Source: Prevotella sp. MA2016 (GTDB lineage Bacteria > Bacteroidota > Bacteroidia > Bacteroidales > Bacteroidaceae). Taken from it: DNA of 64,000 nt. How positions within the stretch are numbered: the stretch's first letter is position 1; each line of letters starts with the position of its first letter. The position numbers were made by a program, and so were the translations under genes. The stretch is taken from assembly GCF_000619825.1 (NCBI RefSeq), contig NZ_JHUW01000009.1:248001-312000 (forward strand). The letters are read 5' to 3'. Shown piece by piece: positions 53,246-63,328 of the stretch. The notes beneath the pieces were generated by a model. That model was given only the letters and a program-made list of their open reading frames with translations, did not search any database and was not told the origin of the DNA.

Positions 53246-56200
53246 TCAACCTGGATTTTTAAGGCCTTTTTGCTCCATATAGTCGGTTGGAGACACGCCA
53301 AACTGCTTGCGAAATACGGTTGAGAAGTGAGCCAAATTACTAAAGCCAACAGAGTAAGCCACCTGTGTGATATTGATTTTTTGCTCCTCCAGAAGACGTA
53401 TCGCTTGCTCCAGACGTATGTTTCGGATGAACTCGCTAACGGGCAGACCTGTGAGCTCTTTCATCTTTCGATGCAGCTGGGCACGACTGAGACCAATCTC
53501 GTTGGTGAGCATCTCTACATTGAAGTCGCTATCGTCCAGATGATCGTTTACGGCCTTCATGATGCGTTCCATCAGCAACTCGTCGTTGCCCTTGATCTTC
53601 TTCTGCTCTACCTTATCCTTCTGTTGCTGCGAACCTGAGTATTTGCCTTTCAGGCGCAGGTTCTTACTTATCAGATTGTTGATGACCATGTGCAACTCGT
53701 CCATATCGAATGGTTTTGCCAGGAAGGCATCAGCACCTTTCTCCAATCCTTCCAGACGATTGGCCACAGCAGCCTTAGAGGTTAGCATCACCACTGGAAT
53801 ATGATTGATGTTCATATTGGTCTTGATCATACGCAGCAGCGTGAAGCCGTCCATCACAGGCATCATCACATCACTTATCACCACATCAAACTGCTTGTCG
53901 GGCTCGGCTCCAAGCAGGGCATGCATGGCAGCACCACCGCTGGTAACGGCAGTAATATGATAATAGCTTCCCAACTCCTGTGAGATGTATGCGCCTATCT
54001 CCTCGTCGTCGTCAACTATCAGCACGCGATAGCGGGTCTGGGCTTTAGGACGGTTTGGCTTCTCTGTCTGTTCCACAACCATCATCTCCTCCTTTTTCAG
54101 ATGGTCGGCTCCTAATGGCAGATGCACGGTAAAAACGCTGCCCTGTCCATCAGTACGATTGGCAGCCACAACAGTACCATGATGCATCTCAACCACCATC
54201 TTACACAGATTCAGTCCGATGCCGGTGCCCTCAATATGCATGCTGCGCGAACTGGCTCCCTGATAGAAGCGATCGAAGAGTTTGCGGGGGTCGCCCTTAA
54301 TACCCATGCCATTGTCGATAACCTGCAGCACGGCCTTATCACCATCCTGAGCCACCTTTACTTCTATTTCACCATTGTCGAAAGTATATTTAAAGGCATT
54401 CGACAGCAGATTGTCAACCACCTTGTCGATGGCCTTACGATCAAACCACACTTTGAGCTGATCGAGCGCTGGGGCATAGCGGAAGGCGATGTTACGCTCC
54501 TTGGCTGTATATTCATAAGACTTCAGCAGGTTGCCCACATACTGCACCATATCCGTCTCCTGGCATTGCAACTTCATCTGCTGCCTATCGAGTTTTCGGA
54601 TATCAAGAATCTGGTTTACAAGATTCTGCACGCGCTGCGCGTTGTGCTCTATCGTCTTCAAGTCATTCATCGCCTCAGCATCAAGGTCACGCCTGAGCAG
54701 CTTGTGCAGCGGACTCATGATGAGTGTGAGCGGCGAACGGATGTCGTGAGTAGCATTGATCAGGAACTTCATCTTCTCCTCATCCAGCTCCTGTCTGCGC
54801 TTGCGTACGTAGCTCCAAACCAATGTGCCGATAATCAGCAATGCTATACATATATATAATAGGTATGCCCACGACGATTTGTACCAAGGGGCATGCACGA
54901 TGATGTGATACACCTCGGTATCGGTATAGATACCATTATCGTAGGCTCTCACTTCGAGGATATAGGATCCTGCCTGCATGTGGGTGAACGACACCACATT
55001 ACGACCGGCATCCGTCTGCCCCCAATCGCGATTGCCATTCAGGCGATATTCATAAATCACATTCTCGGCATTGGCAAAGTTGAGCGATGAGAACTCAAGC
55101 GAGAAGGTATTGTCGATGAAATCGAGCTCTATATGCTTGGTGCTTGGGCGCGCTGTACCTCCCACATAGATGCCAGTAAGCAGCACCTTACCGATATCGG
55201 TATTCTGCAGCTGCAGGTCGGATGGATTGAAGGATGTGATACCATCGCTGAAGCCGAACCAGACTCTGCCATCAATCGTACGCATGGCAACGCCGCTGAC
55301 ATACTCACGACTAGCCAATCCGTTGCCATAAAGATAGCCCACAAACTGCTTATCTACGTGCTTATACTGCCAGATACCCATCGTGGTACTAAACCAGAGG
55401 TCGCCTGTCAAGTCCTCGATGATACCACCAACAATCTTGTTGCTCAGCACCTTTGCCTCGGGGAAAGGCTTGGCAGTCTTCTCTTTGGCATCATAGACAT
55501 ATAAGCCTGTATAGGTGCCAAACAGTATCTGATGATCATGGGTTTCGCAAACCGACTCTACGGCATTATAGTCGAGCAGTACTTCCCATCCGTGCGGGTG
55601 GAAATGGTCTTCTACAGGGTCGTAGCAGTTGACACCTGAGGCTGTACAGATCCATAGCAGGCCCTTGCTGTCGAGCATGAGTTTTCTGATCCAGTCATTA
55701 TGCAGTCGGCCCTTCGGTCCGTTTTTATCATACATGCTGAAACGGCGCAGCTCTTCAGTCTGCGTGTTGTACATAAAGAGACCTTGCGAGTAAACAGAGA
55801 AGAAGAGTTTTCCCTTGCCATCGTCGATGATAGCGTTGACGAAACCACTCTTGAATGTAGATTTCAGCTGATATTTCCCTGTATTCGGGTCGTAGGCATA
55901 AAGTCCGGCGTTAGTACCAATCCAGAATCGGCCCCAGCTATCACGGTATATCAGATAGGTGCCCTCAGGCGATGCGGGATGCGCTACCACACGCCCCAGC
56001 GCATCAAAGCCGAAGATACCATTATTCTGCACGGCACACCAGGTCATACCATTATCACCCGTACAGATAGAGGTGAGCGATCCACCTGTTGTGATGTGCT
56101 GATCAACGAACTTCCATGAGCGGAAAGGCGACTGGTGCTGCGGAATGAGCAGCAATCCGCGATTCTGACATCCCACCCAGAGGTTTTCCTGATTATCCTC

Positions 56201-57100
56201 GAACAGCGTCCAGATGGTGGCTGTATTCAGGTCGATAGAGGCATTCTGATACACGTAGCGCTGCATCTGTTTCTCGCCACGAGGCACCCACCACAGACCG
56301 TTACCCATGGTGCCAATAAACAAGTTGCCCTTCTTATCACACTTAGCTGTGCGCAGCAGCAGGTCTTTACCACGCATCTCGCCTGGATCGATGAAATCGT
56401 TCATCAGCTGTCCATCACGATAGTAGAGCAGTCCGTGGTTGCAAACGATGAGCACGCCGCCCTCGTAGCCTACGAAGCCTGTCACCATACCATAAGGCGA
56501 CTGAAACTCTTCTATCTTGCCCTTAGGCGAACGACGGATGATGGAATTGCCATGACCCGACTTCCAGAAATAGCCCTTTTCATCGATAAAGATATAGCTG
56601 AAGTAGTTGATGTCGGCTTTGGCATAGCCTTCCACCTTCTGCGATGCGTTGGTACGGGTATCTACTCTGAAGAGTCCGTAGCCAGCAGTACCAATGAGCA
56701 GGTGATTGGCATCTTCCTGAATGATGGCGTTGATACGCGGCACACTGGTGGCACCCTTCATCTCAACGGACACAAACTGGTTTGTGGCAGGATCATAGCG
56801 ATCCAAGCCCAACTGCGTGCCCACCCAGAGTGTTCCGTTGGCATCAGAGAACAGCTGGGAGATGACGTTGCTGCTTACAGAATTACTATTACCGTTTTCA
56901 TGCAGATAGTTAGTAAAACGGTAGCCATCATACTTATTCAGTCCAAACTCTGTGCCTATCCAGATGTAGCCATCCTTATCCTGACAAATCTGGGTGATCT
57001 GGTTGCTCGACAATTTCTCAGATGTGTAGAAATGCGACTGACCAGAGGCAAGGATTGTGACAGTTGATAAAAAAATAATAAGTAGTAGTTTACGACACAT
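53246..57100 (-). CDS. Hybrid two-component sensor/regulator (HTCS)
   Basis: The 1284-residue single-chain system has a signal sequence (about 1-20), a two-propeller sensor of Reg_prop repeats (WIGTEFGLNKYDGYRF) and a Y_Y_Y domain (about 690-755). A TM segment (LLYICIALLIIGTLVW) follows. HisKA has the phospho-His in NATHDIRSPLTLI, and the HATPase has DNLLSNAFKYT, DNGMGI and GTGIGL. The receiver (VLIVDDDEE, phospho-Asp in VVISDVMMP) and the AraC HTH (LSRAQLHRKMKELTGLPVSEF) are at the end. All catalytic residues are present. It should control the following susCD pair, whose promoter carries a palindrome. It starts 20 bp after wbqC. Confidence 0.95.
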   Translation of the reverse strand: MCRKLLLIIFLSTVTILASGQSHFYTSEKLSSNQITQICQDKDGYIWIGTEFGLNKYDGYRFTNYLHENGNSNSVSSNVISQLFSDANGTLWVGTQLGLDRYDPATNQFVSVEMKGATSVPRINAIIQEDANHLLIGTAGYGLFRVDTRTNASQKVEGYAKADINYFSYIFIDEKGYFWKSGHGNSIIRRSPKGKIEEFQSPYGMVTGFVGYEGGVLIVCNHGLLYYRDGQLMNDFIDPGEMRGKDLLLRTAKCDKKGNLFIGTMGNGLWWVPRGEKQMQRYVYQNASIDLNTATIWTLFEDNQENLWVGCQNRGLLLIPQHQSPFRSWKFVDQHITTGGSLTSICTGDNGMTWCAVQNNGIFGFDALGRVVAHPASPEGTYLIYRDSWGRFWIGTNAGLYAYDPNTGKYQLKSTFKSGFVNAIIDDGKGKLFFSVYSQGLFMYNTQTEELRRFSMYDKNGPKGRLHNDWIRKLMLDSKGLLWICTASGVNCYDPVEDHFHPHGWEVLLDYNAVESVCETHDHQILFGTYTGLYVYDAKEKTAKPFPEAKVLSNKIVGGIIEDLTGDLWFSTTMGIWQYKHVDKQFVGYLYGNGLASREYVSGVAMRTIDGRVWFGFSDGITSFNPSDLQLQNTDIGKVLLTGIYVGGTARPSTKHIELDFIDNTFSLEFSSLNFANAENVIYEYRLNGNRDWGQTDAGRNVVSFTHMQAGSYILEVRAYDNGIYTDTEVYHIIVHAPWYKSSWAYLLYICIALLIIGTLVWSYVRKRRQELDEEKMKFLINATHDIRSPLTLIMSPLHKLLRRDLDAEAMNDLKTIEHNAQRVQNLVNQILDIRKLDRQQMKLQCQETDMVQYVGNLLKSYEYTAKERNIAFRYAPALDQLKVWFDRKAIDKVVDNLLSNAFKYTFDNGEIEVKVAQDGDKAVLQVIDNGMGIKGDPRKLFDRFYQGASSRSMHIEGTGIGLNLCKMVVEMHHGTVVAANRTDGQGSVFTVHLPLGADHLKKEEMMVVEQTEKPNRPKAQTRYRVLIVDDDEEIGAYISQELGSYYHITAVTSGGAAMHALLGAEPDKQFDVVISDVMMPVMDGFTLLRMIKTNMNINHIPVVMLTSKAAVANRLEGLEKGADAFLAKPFDMDELHMVINNLISKNLRLKGKYSGSQQQKDKVEQKKIKGNDELLMERIMKAVNDHLDDSDFNVEMLTNEIGLSRAQLHRKMKELTGLPVSEFIRNIRLEQAIRLLEEQKINITQVAYSVGFSNLAHFSTVFRKQFGVSPTDYMEQKGLKNPG

Positions 57101-57120
57101 GGTTATTGGGATATTACGTG

Positions 57121-57726
57121 TTACAAATAGTAAATACTTTCGGGGCCCATATTGAATAGCAGGTCGAGCACCGATAGATTGGGCAGAAAACCGTGCTTAG
57201 AGGCATAAACCTGATAGTAAGGCTTTGCAGTAAACAGATCATCTGGAACAGGATGCTTGGGATTGATGGCTGCGCGGAGGTCGGTCTGTGCTTCAGGCTC
57301 GGCCACGAAATCCGTAGTAAGCTCCACCTGCGGCTGGATGTCGATGAGTTCGCACATTTTCTCTCGTATGGCCTCATTGAAGTCAAGCAGATACTGCCAT
57401 CGCTGCTCAAAAAATGGACGTATGTCGTCCTGATAATACTCGAAGAAAGGCGATTCGCCATAAGCGCTCTGCAGGGCCATCCAGTGCAGATGTCGCCAGT
57501 TGCCATGATCGCTGATGCGAATATCCTTGATTGTTGGTGCCGAGGTGATGCGCTCTACTGGTACGGTTAGCGCCTGCACCCCGTTTGTGGTGGCTATCAT
57601 ACAGCGGTTGCGATAGGTTTGCTTCTGAAAGCTCTCCCACTGTTCTATCATTACATGGTCAGCCCGATGCAGTTTTTGATACCACTGCACCGGGCCGAAA
57701 TAGGTTGTACTGAGCAAAACCTGCAT
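57121..57726 (-). CDS. WbqC-family protein
   Basis: The 201-residue protein starts LLSTTYFGPVQWYQKLHRAD and contains WRHLHWMALQSAYGESPFFEYY, both typical of the WbqC-like family. The family has members in O-antigen and sugar-modification clusters, but no settled activity. In Bacteroidota it often follows lepB and dapB, as here, 9 bp after lepB. It ends the housekeeping cluster at the border of the PUL. Confidence 0.85.
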   Translation of the reverse strand: MQVLLSTTYFGPVQWYQKLHRADHVMIEQWESFQKQTYRNRCMIATTNGVQALTVPVERITSAPTIKDIRISDHGNWRHLHWMALQSAYGESPFFEYYQDDIRPFFEQRWQYLLDFNEAIREKMCELIDIQPQVELTTDFVAEPEAQTDLRAAINPKHPVPDDLFTAKPYYQVYASKHGFLPNLSVLDLLFNMGPESIYYL

Positions 57727-57735
57727 GGTTCTACC

Positions 57736-59163
57736 TTATTTAATATTGTCAACAATGTTGCCGATACGGTTCCAGCGTATGCCGGCGAATCCTCTACGAT
57801 CGGGATCGCTGCTCCACCAGATGAAGATGGGCTTACCCACGATATGATCCTCGGGCACAAATCCCCAGTAGCGTGAGTCGGCTGAGTTATGACGATTGTC
57901 GCCCATCATCCAATAGTAGTCCATCTTAAAGGTGTACTTATTGGTAGCCTCGCCGTTGATATAGATTTTGCCATCGCGCACCTGCAGGTCGTTACCCTCG
58001 TAGGCACGGATACAGCGCTCGTACATGGGCAGGTTCTCAAAGGTGAGATTGATAGAGGCACCCTTCTTCGGAATCCAGATAGGTCCGTAGTTATCGCGAG
58101 TCCAATGGTAGTTACCGTTCTGTGGATACAGGCTCCATGTTTCGGTATCATAGTGGAAGGCGATACTCTCCAGCAGGTCGGTGCGCTTCTTCAGCGCTTC
58201 AACCACACGACCAGTAAGCGGCATATAGCCATTATTGTTGAGCGAAACGAGCTCCTCGCTGGTGATATTCCACTCTTCCAACTCCTCTTCGGTGAAGTGG
58301 CGCTTCAGCTTCAGGTCGTAAGTGTACTGCACGTTGTCGGGCTCCTTGTTGGCCTTGCCATCCAGATAAACCACGTGGTCTTTGATCTGGAGTGTCTGTC
58401 CGGGCAGACCCACGCAGCGCTTCACGTAGTTCTCACGACGATCGGTAGGACGGGTGTCGATATCTCCAAACTCCTGACGGTTCTGCTTGATAACGTTCTT
58501 ACCAGCCTCATAGATCTCGCTGAACACCTTCAGGCGTTTTTCGGCCGACAGGGAATCAAGCTCTGGCAGATTGGGATAGCTGGGATAGCCATAGCCGTAA
58601 CACAGATTATAGTATTCGGTCTGATACTGCAGGGCTGTACAGATAGTGTCGCCAGCAGGATAGTTGAACACCACGATATCGTTGAGCTGCACCTGGCCCA
58701 GGCCTTTCACACGGCGGTAGTCCCAATGTGGCCATTCGATATAGCTCTTGCACTCTACCACGGGCAGGGTGTGCTGTGTAAGGGGCATGGTGAGTGGTGT
58801 CTGCGGGATGCGCGGACCGTAGCTCACTTTTGATACGAAGAGATAGTCGCCTGTGAGCAGCGATTTCTCGAGCGAGCTTGATGGGATGACGTAGTTCTGG
58901 AAGAAGAACTGGTTGATGAAATAGACAGCCACAAGGGCGAACACGAGGGCGTCTATCCACGACATCACAAACTTAACGGGCTTCTCGGCCTCTTTCCACC
59001 ATTGCCACTTGATTTTCTTGGTGATATACACATCATAGATAAAAGGTATCACCAGCAGTCCCCACCAGCTGCCAACCCAATAGAGGAAGAGCAGATAGAG
59101 CGCCAGCGCACCAATAAACTTGGCCCACTGCACCTTGGGGTCGAATTGTTGCTTCTTTACCAT
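57736..59163 (-). CDS. lepB: Signal peptidase I
   Basis: The 475-residue inner-membrane protease cleaves signal peptides. Two TM segments (about 14-45, 68-86) precede the catalytic Ser97 in YVIPSSSLEKSLL. The general-base Lys is in YVKRCVGLPGQ. GDNRHNSADSRYWGFVPEDHIVG is the box E region. About 130 extra residues between the Ser and Lys boxes are usual in Bacteroidota LepB. It lies 12 bp after dapB and 9 bp before wbqC. Confidence 0.95.
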   Translation of the reverse strand: MVKKQQFDPKVQWAKFIGALALYLLFLYWVGSWWGLLVIPFIYDVYITKKIKWQWWKEAEKPVKFVMSWIDALVFALVAVYFINQFFFQNYVIPSSSLEKSLLTGDYLFVSKVSYGPRIPQTPLTMPLTQHTLPVVECKSYIEWPHWDYRRVKGLGQVQLNDIVVFNYPAGDTICTALQYQTEYYNLCYGYGYPSYPNLPELDSLSAEKRLKVFSEIYEAGKNVIKQNRQEFGDIDTRPTDRRENYVKRCVGLPGQTLQIKDHVVYLDGKANKEPDNVQYTYDLKLKRHFTEEELEEWNITSEELVSLNNNGYMPLTGRVVEALKKRTDLLESIAFHYDTETWSLYPQNGNYHWTRDNYGPIWIPKKGASINLTFENLPMYERCIRAYEGNDLQVRDGKIYINGEATNKYTFKMDYYWMMGDNRHNSADSRYWGFVPEDHIVGKPIFIWWSSDPDRRGFAGIRWNRIGNIVDNIK

Positions 59164-59175
59164 TGCTGCTAAGGC

Positions 59176-59892
59176 TTAGAATTTAAACATATCTGATATG
59201 GTGAGCAGTCCCTGATGCTCCTTGGTGTACTCGGCAGCCAGCACAGCACCCAGGGCAAATCCCTTACGACTGTGTGCATCGTGAGTGATGGTAATCAGGT
59301 CGGCATCGCTATCATAACGGATGGTGTGGATGCCAGGCACCTCACCACGACGGATATGATCCACGCGCAGATATTTCTTGTCGGTAGTATCTTCCTTCCA
59401 AGCCTCCTTGCGATCGATATTGTCAACAATCTCTTCGGCCAGTGTGATGGCAGTTCCGCTGGGATGGTCGAGTTTGTGCACGTGGTGTGTCTCCTCCATC
59501 TCCACATCATACTGTGGGAACTGGTTCATAATCTTGGCCAGATAACGGTTTACAGCCGAGAAGATGGCCACACCGATAGAGAAGTTGGATGCCCAGAAGA
59601 GTGTTTTACCCTCCTCGTTGCAAGCCTTGCGCACTTCGTCGCCATGCTCGGTCATCCATCCGGTTGAGCCACTCACCACTTTCACGCCCTTAGCCCACGC
59701 CTTCAGGTAGTTGCCATAGGCAGCCTGTGGGGCAGTAAACTCGATGGCCACATCGGCCGATGCGAACTCAGGTGAATCGAAATCCTGCTGATTATCGATG
59801 TCGATAATACTTACAATCTCATGACCACGGTCGCGGGCTATCTGCTCGATCATCTTGCCCATCTTGCCGTAGCCGATTAAAGCTATTTTCAT
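59176..59892 (-). CDS. dapB: 4-hydroxy-tetrahydrodipicolinate reductase
   Basis: The 238-residue enzyme makes tetrahydrodipicolinate for lysine and diaminopimelate, needed for peptidoglycan. It has the nucleotide-binding IALIGYGKMGKMIEQIA and the catalytic region EETHHVHKLDHPSGTA. A -7 box (TATCTTTG, minus strand, 59916-59923) lies 23 bases upstream. It heads dapB-lepB-wbqC, an arrangement common in the phylum. Confidence 0.95.
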   Translation of the reverse strand: MKIALIGYGKMGKMIEQIARDRGHEIVSIIDIDNQQDFDSPEFASADVAIEFTAPQAAYGNYLKAWAKGVKVVSGSTGWMTEHGDEVRKACNEEGKTLFWASNFSIGVAIFSAVNRYLAKIMNQFPQYDVEMEETHHVHKLDHPSGTAITLAEEIVDNIDRKEAWKEDTTDKKYLRVDHIRRGEVPGIHTIRYDSDADLITITHDAHSRKGFALGAVLAAEYTKEHQGLLTISDMFKF

Positions 59893-59973
59893 AATTAATT
59901 CGAATTAAAACGCCGCAAAGATACTACTTTTTAGCCAACAATCACCCATTTTCAACAGAAAATAACTAAAAAA

Positions 59974-60005
59974 TTTGCTGATATTAAAATAAAGTCATAC
60001 TTTTG
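59974..60005 (+). promoter_or_regulatory. Promoter of the pantothenate/CoA operon
   Basis: TTTG (59974-59977) is separated by exactly 20 bases from TACTTTTG (59998-60005), 36 bases before the panB ATG. The dapB promoter reads the other way in the same gap. No riboswitch-like structure is evident in the short leader. Confidence 0.75.
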
Positions 60006-60041
60006 CACCCTCGAAGAGAGTATAGAATTCTATTTCAGGAA

Positions 60042-60866
60042 ATGAGAAAATCTATTTTTGACTTACTAGAACGTAAGGGAAAGCAGCCGATCAGCATGCT
60101 GACGGCTTACGACTATCATACAGCCTGCACCATGGATGAGGCTGGAATCGACATGATACTGGTTGGCGATTCGCTTGGCAACGTGATGCTGGGTTATGAG
60201 AATACACTCGCTGTGACTGTAGAGGATATGATTCATCATGGCGCCGCAGTGGTGCGTGGTGCCAAGCAGGCTATGGTTGTGATCGACATGCCGTTTATGT
60301 CGTACCAGGCATCGGTAGAGGATGCTGTGCGCAATGCAGGCCGCATTATGAAGGAGACAAACTGCCAGGCCGTGAAGCTTGAGGGCGGTGCCGAATATGC
60401 CGACCGCATCAGAGCCATCGTGAATGCCGGCATCCCCGTAGTGGCTCATATCGGCCTCACCCCTCAGTCGGTTAACGCGCTGGGTGGATTCAAGGTTCAG
60501 GGCAAATCGCTCGAACAGGCTCAGAAACTGCTGGCTGATGCCAAAGCTGTGGAAGAGGCTGGCGCGTTTGCCATCACGCTGGAGTGCGTGCCTGCCGAAC
60601 TGGCCAAGTTGGTGACAGAGCGCAGCGGAGCGCTCACTATCGGCATTGGCGGTGGTAATGGTTGCGACGGTCAGGTGCTGGTTTATCAGGACATGCTGGG
60701 CTACACCAATGGTTTCACACCCAAGTTCGTGAAGAAGTATGCCGACCTGCACAGCGTGATGCTCGAGGCCTTTAAGCAGTATAAGCACGATGTAGAGACG
60801 CGCGAATTCCCATCTAAAGAACAAACATTTGCTATCAACGAAGAGGTGATAGAAAAACTATATTGA
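60042..60866 (+). CDS. panB: 3-methyl-2-oxobutanoate hydroxymethyltransferase
   Basis: The 274-residue enzyme makes ketopantoate from 2-oxoisovalerate and methylene-tetrahydrofolate. Family marks are ISMLTAYDYHTACTMDEAG, VGDSLGNVMLGYENT and AHIGLTPQSVNALGGFKVQG. The start was set at MRKSIFDLLE (60042), because the longer frame begins inside the promoter. panC follows after 3 bp. Confidence 0.96.
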   Translation: MRKSIFDLLERKGKQPISMLTAYDYHTACTMDEAGIDMILVGDSLGNVMLGYENTLAVTVEDMIHHGAAVVRGAKQAMVVIDMPFMSYQASVEDAVRNAGRIMKETNCQAVKLEGGAEYADRIRAIVNAGIPVVAHIGLTPQSVNALGGFKVQGKSLEQAQKLLADAKAVEEAGAFAITLECVPAELAKLVTERSGALTIGIGGGNGCDGQVLVYQDMLGYTNGFTPKFVKKYADLHSVMLEAFKQYKHDVETREFPSKEQTFAINEEVIEKLY

Positions 60867-60869
60867 GAT

Positions 60870-61715
60870 ATGAAAGTTGTAAAGACAGTAAAGGAGGTAA
60901 GAGAGATTGTAGCTGGTTGGCGTAAAGAGGGCCTGAGCGTAGGACTGGTGCCTACGATGGGATTCCTGCATGAGGGTCATCAGAGCCTGATTAGCAAGTC
61001 GGCCAGTCAGAACGACCGTACGGTGGTTTCTGTATTCGTTAACCCCATCCAGTTTGGTCCTAACGAGGATCTGGAGGCTTATCCACGCGACTTGAACCGC
61101 GACATGCAGAAGGTGGAAGAGGCAGGTGGCAACCTGATTTTCAACCCCGAGCCTGCCGAGATGTATCCTGGCCACTTTACATCATTCATCGACACCACCG
61201 AGACAACCGAGCTGCTTTGTGGTGCTGTGCGCCCTGTTCACTTCCGTGGTGTTTGCACCGTGGTGGGCAAACTGTTCAACATCGTTTGTCCTGATCGTGC
61301 TTACTTCGGACAGAAGGATGCCCAGCAGCTGGCTACCGTGAAGCGTTTTGTGCGCGACCTGAACTTCCCCGTGGAGATTGTGCCCTGCCCTATCGTTCGC
61401 GAGGACGACGGACTGGCCAAATCGAGCCGTAACACCTACCTGAATGCTGACGAGCGCCAGGCAGCGCTGATTCTTTCTAAGAGTTTGAAGCTGGGAAAGC
61501 AGGCTATCGAGGCTGGTGAGCGCGATGCTCAGAAGGTGATCGACATCATCCGCCAGAACCTGCAGACAGAGCCTATGGCACGCATCGACTATGTAGAGGT
61601 GGTGGACTTTGAGAATATCCAGCGCACAGCTCGTATCGAAGGTGAGGTGCTGGTGGCTATCGCTGTGTATATCGGTAAGACCCGACTGATTGATAACTTC
61701 ATCGTAAATATTTAA
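60870..61715 (+). CDS. panC: Pantothenate synthetase (pantoate-beta-alanine ligase)
   Basis: The 281-residue ligase joins pantoate and beta-alanine with ATP. It has the nucleotide-binding [14 protein letters not shown] (HIGH-like), [10 protein letters not shown], and the KMSKS-like GLAKSSRN. Length is normal. It lies 3 bp after panB and 7 bp before panD, so expression is coupled. Confidence 0.96.
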   Translation: MKVVKTVKEVREIVAGWRKEGLSVGLVPTMGFLHEGHQSLISKSASQNDRTVVSVFVNPIQFGPNEDLEAYPRDLNRDMQKVEEAGGNLIFNPEPAEMYPGHFTSFIDTTETTELLCGAVRPVHFRGVCTVVGKLFNIVCPDRAYFGQKDAQQLATVKRFVRDLNFPVEIVPCPIVREDDGLAKSSRNTYLNADERQAALILSKSLKLGKQAIEAGERDAQKVIDIIRQNLQTEPMARIDYVEVVDFENIQRTARIEGEVLVAIAVYIGKTRLIDNFIVNI

Positions 61716-61722
61716 GCTTGGC

Positions 61723-62115
61723 ATGGATATAACACTACTGAAGGCAAAGATTCATCGTGCCGTGGTGACTCAGGCCGATCTTGACTATGTGGGCAGTATC
61801 ACTATCGACTCCGACTTGCTGCGCGAGAGTGGCATCATGGAGTATGAAAAGGTGGAAATTGCCGACATCGACAACGGCAACCGCTTTGCCACCTATACCA
61901 TCGCTGGCGAGGCTGGCTCGGGCATTATCTGCCTGAACGGTGCTGCCGCCAAATGTGTGAACGTGGGCGACAAAGTGATTATCATGGCCTACGCACAGAT
62001 GACGCCAGAGGAGGCTCGAGAGCACAAGCCTACCGTGCTGTTTGTGGATGAGCACAACAAGGTGGTTCGCAAGGCTAACTACGAGAAGCACGGACTGCTG
62101 AAAGAGCAAGAGTGA
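61723..62115 (+). CDS. panD: Aspartate 1-decarboxylase
   Basis: The 130-residue proenzyme makes beta-alanine from aspartate. The self-cleavage site is Gly24-Ser25 in YVGSITID, where Ser25 becomes the pyruvoyl group. [22 protein letters not shown] is typical. It supplies the second substrate of the neighbouring panC. Confidence 0.96.
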   Translation: MDITLLKAKIHRAVVTQADLDYVGSITIDSDLLRESGIMEYEKVEIADIDNGNRFATYTIAGEAGSGIICLNGAAAKCVNVGDKVIIMAYAQMTPEEAREHKPTVLFVDEHNKVVRKANYEKHGLLKEQE

Positions 62116-62133
62116 ACTGAGAACTGAGAGGTT

Positions 62134-63324
62134 ATGTTAAAGGGAAAGACGATTGTACTGGGCGTTACGGGCGGAATTGCTGCCTATAAGAGCGCCAATC
62201 TGGCTTCGATGCTGATTAAACTGCATGCTGATGTGCATGTGATTATGACGCAGAACGCCACTAAGTTTATCACGCCCATGACGTTCGAGACGCTTACCAA
62301 CAATAAGTGCATCGTGGATACCTTCGACCGCAATTTCTCGTTCGACGTGAAACACGTGTCGCTGGCCAAGCGTGGCGACTTGTTTGTGGTGGCTCCCTGC
62401 ACGGCTAATGTCATCGGCAAACTGGCTCACGGCATCTGCGACGATATGCTCACCACCACCATGCTGGCCACACGGGCTCCTAAACTCATCGCTCCGGCTA
62501 TGAATACCGGCATGTGGGAAAACCCTATCCTGCAGGATAATCTGACGAAGCTGCAGGGCTACGGCTATCACATCATCAGCCCCATCGTGGGCCGACTGGC
62601 TTGCGGCGATACGGGCACGGGTAAAATGCAGTCGGAAGAGGTGATCGTGGAGCATATCCTCAGTTATATGGCCAAGGAGAAGGACCTGCAGGGCAAGCGC
62701 TATCTGATTACTGCCGGCCCCACTCAGGAGGCTATCGACCCCGTGCGCTATATCACCAACCACTCATCGGGCAAGATGGGCTACGCCATCGCAAAGATGG
62801 CCCGCCTGCGTGGCGCTCAGGTCACGCTGGTGTCAGGCCCCGTGGGCATCAAGCCTTTCGAGGGTGTAGAGGTGGTGCCTGTGGTGAGTGCCAAGGAGAT
62901 GTTCGAGGCCACCACGAGTCGCAGCAGCGAGGCTGATGTCATCATCATGTGCAGCGCTGTGGCCGACTACACACCCGCCGTTTATGCCGACCAAAAGGTG
63001 AAAAAGCACGACGGCGAAATGACAATTGAACTCAAACGAACACAAGATATCTTAGGTTGGTTGGGCGAACATAAGCCCACCAACCAAACTCTGGTGGGAT
63101 TCTCGATGGAAACAGAGAATCTGATTGAGAACTCGCGCGCCAAATTGCTGAAAAAGCATGCCGACCTGATTTGCGCCAACTCGATAGCTGGCGGCAACAC
63201 GGGCTTTGCTGTTGACACCAACAAGGTGACGCTGATTGGCCCTGAGGCGGTGAAAGAGCTGCCGCTGTGCTCGAAAGAAGAGACGGCCAACCTGATTATC
63301 GACCATATCCAAACCCTCTGTTAA
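62134..63324 (+). CDS. coaBC: Bifunctional phosphopantothenoylcysteine decarboxylase/ligase
   Basis: The 396-residue enzyme adds cysteine to phosphopantothenate and decarboxylates the product to phosphopantetheine. The N-terminal flavoprotein domain (about 1-180) has the active His in VKHVSLAKR, the APAMNTGMWENP motif and the active Cys in GRLACGDTG. The C-terminal synthetase (about 190-396) has LITAGPTQEAIDPVRYITN and KKHDGEMTIELKRTQDIL. It lies 18 bp after panD and 4 bp before coaX. Confidence 0.96.
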   Translation: MLKGKTIVLGVTGGIAAYKSANLASMLIKLHADVHVIMTQNATKFITPMTFETLTNNKCIVDTFDRNFSFDVKHVSLAKRGDLFVVAPCTANVIGKLAHGICDDMLTTTMLATRAPKLIAPAMNTGMWENPILQDNLTKLQGYGYHIISPIVGRLACGDTGTGKMQSEEVIVEHILSYMAKEKDLQGKRYLITAGPTQEAIDPVRYITNHSSGKMGYAIAKMARLRGAQVTLVSGPVGIKPFEGVEVVPVVSAKEMFEATTSRSSEADVIIMCSAVADYTPAVYADQKVKKHDGEMTIELKRTQDILGWLGEHKPTNQTLVGFSMETENLIENSRAKLLKKHADLICANSIAGGNTGFAVDTNKVTLIGPEAVKELPLCSKEETANLIIDHIQTLC

Positions 63325-63328
63325 CCGT

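Noticed and set aside
56135..57067. A 310-codon plus-strand open frame opposite the HTCS gene
   Set aside because: It lies wholly inside the sensor domain of a complete HTCS protein, with no promoter or recognisable domain.
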